A DNA stretch of 22,881 nucleotides from Funneliformis mosseae (GCA_910592005.1 CAJVPP010001095.1:1-22881); one strand, 5' to 3'. Numbered from the stretch's first letter, positions 9,561-18,060 are shown. Notes: a model not told the origin generated them from the sequence alone. Made by a program: numbers and translations.

Positions 9561-10140
9561 TGTTAACCCTACACTTATCAAACTTAGAGTAACTATGACT
9601 TAATAATAGGAAGTAAATGTGCGAGAAACTATTAAGCTACTGTGAAATAAGTTTTATCACAATTAATTTTAGGTTTATTCTTTTAGACAAGTAATAACTT
9701 TAACAACTTGTAAATATGATAAACACAATTGACACGTTGAAGGAATTTTAATATGTGTAGTTTTAGAAAGAGATTCCTTTATTGTAGAGATTTGTATCCT
9801 TAGCAATTCTTAACTTTAGATTCTAAGTCTTGAACTTGAACTATTGAATTTACACTGTTATCTCTGCTTTTTTGCAAGGACAAATTTCTATTCTATTTAT
9901 ACAAAAATATAATTATAAGAAATAACTATCTAATACTAAACTATTTTATAACAATAAGATAAATATAAAAGATAAATTACAATTTAATGATAATAATAAT
10001 ATAATAAATAATAATAATATAATATATAAATAAAATAAATAAAATAAAAATATTAATTAAGTTAAAATACTAATAATGTTAATAATGTTAATCATTTATC
10101 AATATTTATAGCACAGTAAGATTGACTTCATATAGTATCA
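9561..10140 (-). repeat. Right LTR (5' LTR of the minus-strand element)
   Basis: 580-bp partner of 1456-2023, TGTTAACCC...AGTATCA. It carries an extra (AATAATAAT)-type expansion near 9990-10020 relative to the left copy. Its minus-strand start (TGATACTATATGAAG) should contain the element's promoter, but no clear TATA signal stands out in such AT-rich sequence. Confidence 0.95.
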
Positions 10141-11725
10141 ACGAAAATGAAATCATATCTTTAACATTAGAAATTCAAATAATCTTTATTAAGACTATTA
10201 ATTTCATAAAAGAAAGTGTTAAAATATATATACTATAGAAAAGGTGATATGTCTCACCTTGATCAATACCAATCTTAACATCATAATAATCTAAAAGGTT
10301 ATCTTAAATAAAAATAGCATTTTTTCTGTTTGTGAAAAAATTGATTAAACAGGAAATACAGTTTTTTAGGATTTTAATTCTTTTGAATACAAGTTTGAGA
10401 ATATTGAGATCTACTCTATCATAAGCTTTAGATAAGTTTTGCAAGAGAATTTATAAATCTTTTTATTTTTTACAACATTCTCTATAATCATATTTATTAT
10501 TTTGATAGGATTCTCTATTAATTCTCCAGAAAGACTAGTATAATTATTACCTTTTAAGATATTGTGTTTAGCAAGTATTTTAGAAAGGCAATTAGTAATA
10601 ATCTTTACAAAAGCTTTTCTAGTAGTCTTCAGTAAAGTAATAGGATGAGTTTTTGTAATATCACAATCCTAATCTATAAGTTTAGGAATTGTATATACAT
10701 AGACTATTTTTTATTTTGATGGGATATCACTAAGTTTAAAATATATTTTAATAAGTTTCTAAAGGAGAACTTATGTATTATGACCTAAGTGTTTAATCAT
10801 TTCATTATGAATTCCTGATAGACTAGTAATTTTATCATTAGGAAGTTATAATATAACTGAAGTCTATTCTTCTATAGTAGAAAGTTGCATAATATTATCA
10901 AACCATCTTTCATTAACATAATTTTTTGGCTGATATTGAGTAGTTTATCTTTTAAATGAAGGGGTGATATGTGAGTCAGAAATTGCATAATTCTAAAAAT
11001 GGATTGATTGCTAGGAAAATCAGGTTCCAGGAATTTTTTAACAAAATTGAGATTTTTATTGCATTTTAGTTTTTGATGTTATTAGATTAAAATGTATTAA
11101 GCTCTTAATTTAAGTGAAAAATTTCTCAGAACCTGATTTTCCTAAAAACCCTCCCAAATATTAATTGATATATTATTTAATTAGATAGAGGATTGCTAAT
11201 TAAAGAATATTATTCATCTATATTTTTAATAATAAGTCAATCTAATATAATTGTTTTCTTTGATTTTCCTAAAGTTAATTAAATCACTTTACCCAGATTT
11301 GATTTATATTAAAGGTAATATTGATCAATGAAATATTTAATTTACTAATATGAAATATTATCCTCTTCTATTCTAAATAGTACTTTAATATTATGGTATA
11401 GTTTTAAGAATATTTTTTTACTTCTTTAATATTAAATTCTATTAGTACTTCAGGTAAAGAATTGTTGACATTTTTGTTAAATGCATAACTTTTTTGATAA
11501 TATTAAGATTAGCTATCTATTCAGTTCCTATAGGTCAGGTTTTTGATTTTACTCTTGCAGATTTAAATTTGAGAACTATTTTATTAATTTGTTTCAGATA
11601 CTCATAATATATGACTAATTCTTTAGATTTTGAAGTATTTTGATCTGCAGCAGTCATAATAGTATTTTTAAGTTATTTTCATATATAATTCATATTAAAG
11701 TGAGATAAAGGTAGTAAGTAAAGTT
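10141..11725 (-). pseudogene. LINE ORF2, upstream part of reverse transcriptase, decayed
   Basis: This minus-strand non-LTR RT segment precedes the LTR insertion; the palm continues at 1455. Reading from about 11700: TIMTAADQNTSKSKELVIYY and KFKSARVKSKT, a linker that in LINEs lies between endonuclease and RT. Then, after about 10920, NYVNERWFDNIMQLST, SLSGIHNEMIKHLG and IPSK, followed by RT blocks HPITLLKTTRKAFVKIIT and LSKILAKHNILKGNNYTSL. The damaged SKAYDR-like region is followed by DYYDVKIGIDQGE (about 10253-10290), the conserved G-x-x-Q-G motif before the palm. Many TAA/TAG/TGA codons and shifts occur. No endonuclease domain is present: the LINE stops at about 11725 against hAT sequence, as a 5'-truncated LINE copy would. 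The first bases beyond the LTR encode sequence just after that motif. Confidence 0.88.
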
Positions 11726-11735
11726 TTTCTATATT

Positions 11736-12073
11736 TTGTTATTAGAAATGTATATCCATAGCTTTAGCAAAAAATTTTCATTTTTGTTGTGTTATAGTAG
11801 TGAAATTGAATTTCCTTCTTTTTATCTTGTTATATTTTACGTGAGAATTCATAATACTATACTTGAAGTTGAAAAATTTAATTCAAATTTAACAGATTGT
11901 TTTATAGCAATAATTAAAATTGTGATTGTAATTAATAATCTTTTTACTAATTATAATATTGGCTTTCATAATCAATTATTTGAATTATTTAATAAGAGAT
12001 TTAAATGATTGATGATGATTTATATTTACTTGCTTATTTCTTGCATTCTAAATATAGAGGTAAATTTTTAATA
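11736..12073 (+). pseudogene. hAT transposase, middle part, decayed
   Basis: This is the plus-strand continuation of a hAT-family transposase whose N-terminus is missing. The open frame from 11736 reads EMYIHSFSKKFSFLLCYSSE, PSFYLVIFYVRIHNTILEVE, NLTDCFIAIIKIVIVINNLF and HNQLFELFNKRFK, then stops (12006-12008). An overlapping frame carries on: DDDLYLLAYFLHSKYRGKFL. The block LLAYFLHPKYRG before the C-terminal dimerisation domain is typical of hAT transposases as I remember them. The ATG at 11736 is internal and not a real start. On the left it abuts the truncated LINE; on the right it is cut at a TA by the Tc1-type element at 12076. Confidence 0.7.
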
Positions 12074-12075
12074 TA

Positions 12076-12674
12076 CAGAGGGTGGACAAAAGTTTCTGAA
12101 CACCTTTATAAATGCAATTTAAAAAATTTTCATTATATGATTGTGATACTATACTGCAGTCATATGACCGTCTATTATTTATTTACATAATTAAAATAAA
12201 AAAATTCGTATTTTTTTTGTTGTTTTGATTTAATTCACTTAATCTCTACTAAATCGAAAAATAATAGGACAAAATAAAGAATTAATTAAAGAACAATGCA
12301 GAGCAATATTTTACTTAGCCTGCCCAAAGTCTTGATTTTAACCCAATTGAAAATTATGGGCTGATATTAAAAAAAACATTCATGCATATTTAAAAATCAT
12401 TATCGAATCTTGCTGATCTCGACCGATATGTTAAAAAGGTATAGCAAGGAATTCTGATGCATATTATTGAAAATTTAGTCGATAGCATATCACAGCAAAT
12501 ACAGGCTGTGATTGTGGCAAAGAAAGGCCCAACCAAGTACTAAAAGTTTAATACGAAATGTATGCCTTAACCAGCTCTAAATAAAATAATATTAGAACTT
12601 TTGCTATTAATGCTAAGGAATTATAAGTTTTATATTTGATGAAAAAGTGTTCAGAAACTTTTGTCCACCCTCTG
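12076..12674 (+). mobile_element. Internally deleted Tc1/mariner-type element (599 bp)
   Basis: The ends are inverted repeats of 28 bp with no visible mismatch. The left begins CAGAGGGTGGACAAAAGTTT and continues CTGAACAC; the right ends GTGTTCAGAAACTTTTGTCC and continues ACCCTCTG. TA flanks both sides (12074-12075 and 12675-12676). It differs in TIR sequence from the element at 5016-6328, so it is a second Tc1-type family. At 599 bp it is less than half the usual length: an N-terminal-like transposase stretch is joined to the C-terminal one. It interrupts hAT coding sequence just after KYRGKFL. Confidence 0.93.
12243..12543 (+). pseudogene. Tc1-type transposase remnant (N-terminal fragment joined to DDE C-terminus)
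   Basis: The frame from about 12243 reads NRKIIGQNKELIKEQCRAIF, like the first DNA-binding helix of a Tc1 transposase. Within a few codons follow PAQSLDFNPIENY, the block holding the last catalytic Glu, then a one-base loss and ADIKKNIHAYLKSLSNLADL. The end is QAVIVAKKGPTKY with TAA at 12541-12543. The central catalytic domain with both Asp residues is absent, so this copy cannot transpose itself and could only have moved using another copy's enzyme. Two TAG stops (12316-12318 and 12442-12444) fall where Tc1 transposases have Trp (W-P-x-Q-S and V-W). The C-terminal identity is sure, the N-terminal part less so. Confidence 0.85.
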
Positions 12675-12676
12675 TA

Positions 12677-13411
12677 CTTTAATTATATTATATTAGTTGT
12701 ATTATTAATTAACTTAATAAATTTAAGATGAGGTTTAAAGCTAACACTTTTTTGTTAGTTAAATTTAATTGCTATATAAATATTAAAGAATATAGGATAT
12801 AATAAGGCTAATTGTCAAACTTTAGTTACTCAAATGCATAAGTTTAATCTAAAGCAAATACTGTTTAAATCATCTTATGCTAAAAATCATGATACTCCTT
12901 TAATTTGATGGATGACATGCAAATCTTTTTCTAATTTCCTTGAAATAGTAACAATTTGTATCTTTGATATTATACCACATAATACTTTATATGAAAGACT
13001 CTTTTCTATTTTGAGTTAATTTATGAATTCTTATTGTACTAATTTATCGATATCTCAGCTTAAAGTTATAGCTAAATTCAAAGATTTTGTATTTCAAAAA
13101 TGGAAAGTGAATTACATTATACTAGTAAAAATATGTTTATTGAAGAAATAGTCAATTTATTAATGAATTCAATTAATAATAAGTTAGATAAAAAAGAGGA
13201 CGAAGAGAATGTTGATATAAATCTTAGAGAAAATTTAGAATTAGTAATAGATATTGAGTTAAATATTATTGCAACTTTGAATTTAAATGCTATAATTATT
13301 AATAATAATATAAACTTTAATGAAAATAATAATCAAGAAGTAAATTTAGAAAATAAAGAAGATTTTGATTTGAAAGATCTAGTAGATGAAGGTTTAAAAG
13401 ATTTTGAGTAA
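12677..13411 (+). pseudogene. hAT transposase, C-terminal dimerisation domain and acidic tail, decayed
   Basis: This continues the hAT gene after the Tc1-type insertion. It reads NCQTLVTQMHKFNLKQILF, KNHDTPLI-stop-WMTCKSFSNFLE and IFDIIPHNTLYERLFSIL. The pattern W-W then S-x-x-x-E-R-x-F-S is the hAT C-terminal (hATC) dimerisation region. TGA at 12906-12908 stands for the first Trp, and TAA at 13017-13019 for a Trp after IL-G, with Gly turned to Ser (GGT to AGT). One base is missing near 13080, after which ESELHYTSKNMFIEEIVNLL continues. The last 103 codons (13100-13411) are open: Glu/Asn-rich, with NLRENLELVIDIELNIIATL, ending LVDEGLKDFE and TAA. The ATG at 13100 is internal. The assignment to hAT rests on remembered family pattern. 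Confidence 0.8.
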
Positions 13412-13593
13412 AGAATATTATTATACAAGTATAATAATATTTTTCATAATAAATTATTAAATAATTTTATAAAATAAATTTACATTTTTTTTCTTATAAA
13501 ATAATTTATAATTTTTAATATTTATTATATAAATAATTAACTAATCAAAATTAAGAATTAATTATGCATTATAAAATAATTATGAATTATGAA
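13412..13593. other. AT-rich stretch, no gene
   Basis: Low-complexity A/T sequence directly after the hAT stop codon; possibly its 3' untranslated and subterminal region. I see no motif. Confidence 0.4.
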
Positions 13594-13765
13594 TAAAACT
13601 CTGAATAGTTCAGTTCAGTTTGAATTAGAAGCCAATTCAAATCTGAACTAAAAATTTTAGTTCAGTTTAGTTTAGATTATTAATCTTAAAAATGCTGCTT
13701 TGAATCTAAACTGAACTGTAGACTGGTAAAAATCTGAACTGAACCAAAATTTTTCAAATTAATCT
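13594..13765. repeat. Palindromic repeats of an AGTTCAGTTTAGATT-type motif
   Basis: The motif recurs in both orientations: AGTTCAGTTCAGTTTGAATT, AATCTGAACT, AGTTCAGTTTAGTTTAGATT (from about 13660) and AATCTAAACTGAACT (about 13703). The last two could form a hairpin with a loop of some 25 bases. It lies about 200 bp after the hAT stop, so it may be the hAT subterminal region or a separate MITE. Confidence 0.55.
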
Positions 13766-13779
13766 GAAATTACAGTTTA

Positions 13780-14060
13780 ATTATATGTGAATCTCAAAGA
13801 AGATCTGCAATTTATATGTAAAACTTTTAGAAGAATCGCAAAAAATTACAAATTTCTCTTTGAGGTTCATGAAAAATTATAAAATTTAATGAGTAATCAC
13901 AAAAATTTGCAATTCTCTAAAATTTTCACATTTTTTGCGAAATTCAAAGTAAAATTGCAAAAAATTGTGATTCTTTAATAGTTTTGCTAAATTTTTGCAA
14001 AATTTGAAAAGAAATCGCAAATGTTGCGATTCTTTAAGATTTTTGCAATTTTTTTATAAT
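13780..14060. repeat. Degenerate tandem palindromes of a GAATCGCAAA...TTTGCGATTC motif
   Basis: GAATC(G/A)CAAAAAATT(A/G)C-like half-sites alternate with TTGCGATTCTTTAA and TTTTTGCAAAATT(T/C)AAAG. Examples are GAATCGCAAAAAATTACAAA near 13835, AAATTGCAAAAAATTGTGAT near 13952 and AAATCGCAAATGTTGCGATT near 14011. The spacing is about 40-60 bp. Confidence 0.6.
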
Positions 14061-15051
14061 TTAATAATTATGATAGGCATCCTTATAAATGATAAAAAAA
14101 TTGTCTTTAAGTTTATTTTAATTTAATATATTGATAAATTGTTTTTGATTTACTTTAAATATTATATTAATTTAATGTATTATTTAATATAACTATTTAA
14201 GTTTATTTCTAATATATATATAAAAATTTATAAATAAGCTTAATTTTTTCAATTCTTAAAAAATAATTTTAATTCAAATTTTATTTTTTTAAATCAAATT
14301 TTATTTTTACAATTAAATTTTTTCTTTTTACAATTTTCTTTTTATATAAAATGCCATCAAAATGTTAACAAAAAAATTATCATAAGAACAAAGTTAAATT
14401 TTATGAATCAATCAGCCAATTTTTCAAATAATAAACCAATTTTTACTTTTATATTAGAATTTCAATTACTATCAAAACTTATAATATGCTCACAACTATT
14501 AAAATCAGCTGATGAAAAAGAAAAACTTAAGTTAAATTTTATCAATTGACTAACTAATTTTTCAAATAATAAACTGATTTTTTACTTTTATAATAGAATC
14601 TTAATCATTCAATATCTATTATCATTATATATAACTATTCTTAGTAATCAGCTAAGGTTTATTATTTTCTTTATTTAATTTAATATATTTTAAATTTATT
14701 TAGTATATTTTACTAATATATTTTTTATTTCTTCTTTTAGCTAAATCATTTATTTAGAAAGTATTCGATTTTAGTATTGCATTATTATCATTATCTTAAA
14801 TTTAATAAAAACAAAAATACTATGATAATGTATAGCATTACGATTGGTTATATTTATTTAATATTATAAAATAGTCATATAAAATGCAATGTAACCTAAT
14901 GTAATTTATGACTAAAATTAAAGTAAGTATTACAATTGCTAAAGAATATGTAACTGAAAATAAAGAATATATTGAAGTCAGAAAGGAAATTTTATCTGTT
15001 ATTGAATAAAGTGAATTAATTTAATAATAGACAATGGTAAATGATAAATTT
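14061..15051. other. AT-rich spacer without a supported gene
   Basis: Mostly A/T homopolymer-like sequence. It contains the direct repeat listed separately. A 33-codon stretch begins at an ATG near 14909 (MTKIKVSITIAKEYVTENKE) but has no recognisable homology. I see no other structure. Confidence 0.5.
14391..14610 (+). repeat. Direct repeat pair, period about 138 bp
   Basis: Two copies begin AAGTTAAATTTTAT at 14391 and 14529. Both continue with TTTTTCAAATAATAAAC and then TTTTTACTTTTATA(T/A)TAGAAT. Function unknown. Confidence 0.6.
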
Positions 15052-16035
15052 AAAAAGGTAAAAGATCAATTTTATTATTAATTTTATATTTTTTAGATGA
15101 TTTCAAAAGGGAAAAATCAATTTTTTATTATTTTATTATTATCTTTACATTTTTTTAGGCGATTTTGAATTGATTTTTCTATTTATTATATTTTTCTATT
15201 TATTATTTTTACATTTTTAGATAATTTCAGAAGGAATTGGTCATATTTTATCATATATTATTTATTTATTTATATTTAAAATGATTTTAAGGGAATTTGA
15301 AGGAAATGTATCATATTTTTATTATTTTATTATTTTATTTTAATAAGAAATTAATCAGTAGGTTTAGTAATATTTTTATTATATTTTTGCAAATTTATAT
15401 TAGATTTTTATTATTATAAAAATTTTAATATTTAATAAATAAAATGTATTGATTTTATATATTTATTGATGCTGAATTACTTATCTAATTTGAGTCAATT
15501 GATATCGATTAGCATTGAATTATTACTAAATTAAGGTTAATTTTAAACTAATTTATTGTTGAATTTAAGTTTTGAATTGATGCATAGTAGCTATTTCTGA
15601 TTAGAGTTAATTAATCTTTATCAGCGCATATTTATACTTATCAGAAAATATGGTAATTAGCTGTAAATAATATAAAAATTAACCTAAAGTTAGCTATCTG
15701 ATTTCTAGCCATTTTGTATTATTTGACCAGTATATAAAATGATCCAAATTAACTAAAAATTAGATAGCCAATTTTAGGCTGATTTTGATACTATTTATGA
15801 CTAATTTGTCATATTTTCTGATCAGTATAAATACATGCTAATAAATGTTAATTAACTCTAATTGAATATAACTATTTGAGATTTACGATGATATCCTAAC
15901 ACTCAGAATACTGATAGTCTAAAATTTTAATTCCAAATTTTTGACATACCTAAAATCCCAATAGTTCATAATCCTGATAGTCTTCAATCCCAAATAAATA
16001 TAATCCCAACTGTTAAAATACTGACATTATATTAT
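15052..16035 (+). repeat. Left inverted terminal arm of the MULE
   Basis: It begins with about 4.5 units of a ~60-bp tandem repeat (15052-15340; units start at GATGATTTCAAAAGGGAAAA, GGCGATTTTGAATTG and GATAATTTCAGAAGGAA). Unique sequence shared with the right arm follows (AATAAAATGTATTGATTTTA, GAATTTAAGTTTTGAATTGA). The inner part has CTAACACTCAGAATACTGAT and AATCC(T/C)-type repeats. It is interrupted by a MITE at 15597-15868. Confidence 0.85.
15597..15868. mobile_element. MITE inserted in the left MULE arm
   Basis: Inverted ends: ATTAGAGTTAATTAAT... from 15600 and ...TTAATTAACTCTAAT ending at 15862. Inside them a second matching block, CATATTTTCTGATCAGTATA on the right against its reverse complement near 15630-15652, gives a nearly palindromic ~265-bp element. 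The right MULE arm lacks it: AAATTTAAGTTCTAAATTAA passes directly to GGTTGAGATCC there. The flanks TAGCTATTT (15588-15596) and TAACTATTT (15869-15877) look like a 9-bp target duplication with one mismatch. It has no coding capacity. Confidence 0.8.
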
Positions 16036-16230
16036 TCTAATCAAAATAAAAAATCATGAGGTTAGAAAAAGTCAAAATAATTATATGTATAATATTATCA
16101 TCATCATATTATTATACTACCTTTAAATTCATTAGTTAATCAAAATAAAAAAATTCTTTCATGAAAATTTCTTTTGCTTCATTTATTATTCTTCAAAAAT
16201 TTTTTTACATAAAAATCTCTTATAAAAAAA
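16036..16230. other. AT-rich leader between left arm and MULE transposase
   Basis: No motif is seen beyond AT-rich sequence; the promoter of the transposase, if any, would lie here or in the arm. Confidence 0.4.
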
Positions 16231-17672
16231 ATGAGTGAGATTTGTGAACTTGTACTATCACAAAAAGGAAATAACAAAATAAATGTTTGTGGATATTTAA
16301 TGGTAAAAGAATAAAGTCAAAATGATAAATACTATTAGTGTTGTAAAAAAAGAAAATCAGAAAAATATAAAGGCTAGACTATAACTATACTAAATAATGG
16401 CTCACATTATCTTAAAACTCTTATTGATCATAACTATACATCTCAAGCTAGCAGAACTAATGTTGCAAAAGCTATTGTGAAAATTAAAAAAAGAGCTAGT
16501 AAAACTAGAGAATAACCTATACAAATTATACAAAATAACATGGTTAATATTTCTAATGAAACTCATTCTTATATACTATCACACAATGTATTTCATAGAA
16601 AAATTATTCAAGTTAGAAAAGTTAAAATATCACCAGAACTTTAAAGTATAGCAGAAATTAATATCTTAAATTCATTTCGTATTATATTAAATGGAAAACC
16701 TTTTTTAGTTAAAGATCATATAATTGAATAAGAATGAATTCTTATATTTATCACAAAAAATAATATTCAATATTTATCTCAAGTAATATTTTAGATTATG
16801 GACAGTATATTCAAAACAGTTCTAATAATATTTTGTCAACTTTATATAATTCACGCTCCTGATGGTACTGAAAAAAATTCAAAAATTCTATTAGTATATG
16901 TATTAATGACATACAAATCTGAAAAACTTTATAAATGGCTTTTTAATAATTTATTTGAATTTGCTGATGAAAATGATATTCAATTAACACCATCACATAT
17001 AATTACAGATTTTGAATAAGTCACAATTAATATATCACATCATAAATTTTCAAATGCTACCAATAAGGAATATTTTTTCTATTTAGGATAAAATGGTTGA
17101 TAAAAATACAAAATTGTGAGCTGGCTGTTCATTATAGAAATAATAAGCATTTTAGTTTTATGATATATAATATGATATCTATTTGCCTTAGCATTTTTAC
17201 CACTACAAGAAATTCCTGTTATATTTGATACATTAAACTAATAATACCTTCGAAAGTAAATAATGTAGTTCAGTAATTTGAAGATAACTATATTTATGAA
17301 AAAATATGAAAACAATTGTGAAATAGAAATATAATTTGTAATTCACCACTATTTTCTCTAGTATTATAATCAGTTTATAATTTGATAGAATTTAAAGTTC
17401 TATGAACATAAAATACTGTAAAAGTATAGTATCGTTGTTAAGAAATTTTGGTTAGAGAATCATATGTAAGTGTTTATATAATCATTAAAGAATTACAAAA
17501 AGAATAGCAGTAAGTTGATATTCAAATTGAACGTATTTTTTGTAGTGAACTTTAGTCAAAGTAAAAAAAGTTTAATTGATAGGGAAAGAGAATAATGATG
17601 ATTTTTAATAATCAAGAAAACTATTCAATTATAGCTTTTCTGCGCAGTCATACATATAATCTTTCTTTATAA
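16231..17672 (+). pseudogene. MULE transposase with FLYWCH zinc finger, decayed
   Basis: It would move the surrounding element. From ATG 16231 one frame can be followed to about 17095 through ten stops. The FLYWCH-type N-terminus is INVCGYLMVKE, then KYY-stop-CCKKRKSEKYKG and NNGSHYLKTLIDHNYTSQAS. A basic linker follows (AKAIVKIKKRASKTRE). The MULE core is MDSIFKTVLIIFCQLYIIHA (MDGTF in the family, so the DDE Asp is kept but Gly-Thr became Ser-Ile), LLVYVLMTYKSEKLYKWLF, and FADENDIQLTPSHIITDFE with the second Asp. After two shifts come QNCELAVHYRNNKHFSFMIY, FEDNY-like sequence, ELQKE, IQIERIFCSEL, and IFNNQENYSIIAFLRSHTYN at about 17600-17667, the usual C-terminal end. TAG for Trp at 16336-16338 and 16792-16794, TGA at 16735-16737 and TAA for Gln at 17017-17019 are typical lesions. 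Length (about 480 codons) is near normal. Confidence 0.88.
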
Positions 17673-17875
17673 TAATATAATTAATTAAATTGATTTATAA
17701 AAATTAATATCGCTAAAAAAAATTTAATAAAATATAATAATAAATATTTAATTTTTGCAATATGTGATTTTTATAAATTTGCTTCATTAATAAGTATTAC
17801 ATTAAATATAATTATATAATAATATTTTTGTGTTGCAATATATATATTTATTAAAAATTAAATTAAATTTTTTAC
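17673..17875. other. AT-rich 3' region of the MULE
   Basis: No gene and no motif seen; low-complexity A/T sequence after the transposase. Confidence 0.4.
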
Positions 17876-18060
17876 TAACCCTAATCCCATTCTAATCCTA
17901 ATTCAATACAATAAAAATAATAAACCAAATTTTTCCTTTCTAACCCTAATTCAATGCAATTAAAATAATAAATCAACCTTAACTTTTCTAACCTTAATTC
18001 AATATAATAAAAAAAATAAACCAACCTTACCCTAATTCTGATTTTAATCCTAATCTAATT
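17876..18060 (+). repeat. Degenerate ~48-65-bp tandem repeat containing TAACCCTAAT
   Basis: Three units start at TAACCCTAATCCC (17876), TAACCCTAATTCAATGC (17941) and TAACCTTAATTCAATATAAT (about 17989). Each continues with AATAATAAA(C/T)CAA. CCCTAA resembles the common fungal telomere repeat, but it occurs once per unit and not in runs. Confidence 0.6.

Larger units (their letters stand above)
1456..10140 (-). mobile_element. Ty3/Gypsy-type LTR retrotransposon, decayed, carrying a Tc1 insertion
   Basis: This is a complete but dead LTR retrotransposon. Two direct repeats of 568 and 580 bp bound it, each TGTTAAC...GTATCA on the plus strand. Coding order on the minus strand is gag, protease, RT, RNase H, integrase. 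Integrase after RNase H is the Gypsy (Metaviridae) order and not the Copia order. A tRNA-like primer site lies just inside the right LTR and a purine tract just inside the left LTR, which confirms minus orientation. Total length is 8685 bp, or about 7.37 kb without the Tc1 element at 5016-6328, an ordinary Gypsy size. It interrupts a LINE: RT sequence on the left flank continues the RT sequence on the right flank. The 5-bp flanks (aaaaa and acgaa) match at only three positions, so the target duplication is not convincing. Confidence 0.93.

Noticed and set aside
12005..12190. Plus-strand open frame of 61 codons
   Set aside because: Its first part is the true hAT block DDDLYLLAYFLHSKYRG, but from 12076 on it runs into the Tc1-type inverted repeat, so it is not a gene.
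13100..13411. An independent 103-residue acidic protein
   Set aside because: The preceding frame holds the hAT C-terminal domain and a one-base shift joins them, so it is the tail of the hAT transposase.
14909..15009. Small open frame MTKIKVSITIAKEYVTENKE near the MULE left end
   Set aside because: Only 33 codons, in AT-rich sequence with no family resemblance; kept only as a note.
2545..17100. A ciliate-like code in which TAA and TAG mean Gln
   Set aside because: Many TAA do stand for Gln, but TAG repeatedly stands for Trp and TGA for Trp or Arg, and frameshifts and lost catalytic residues are also present. Mutational decay explains all of these.
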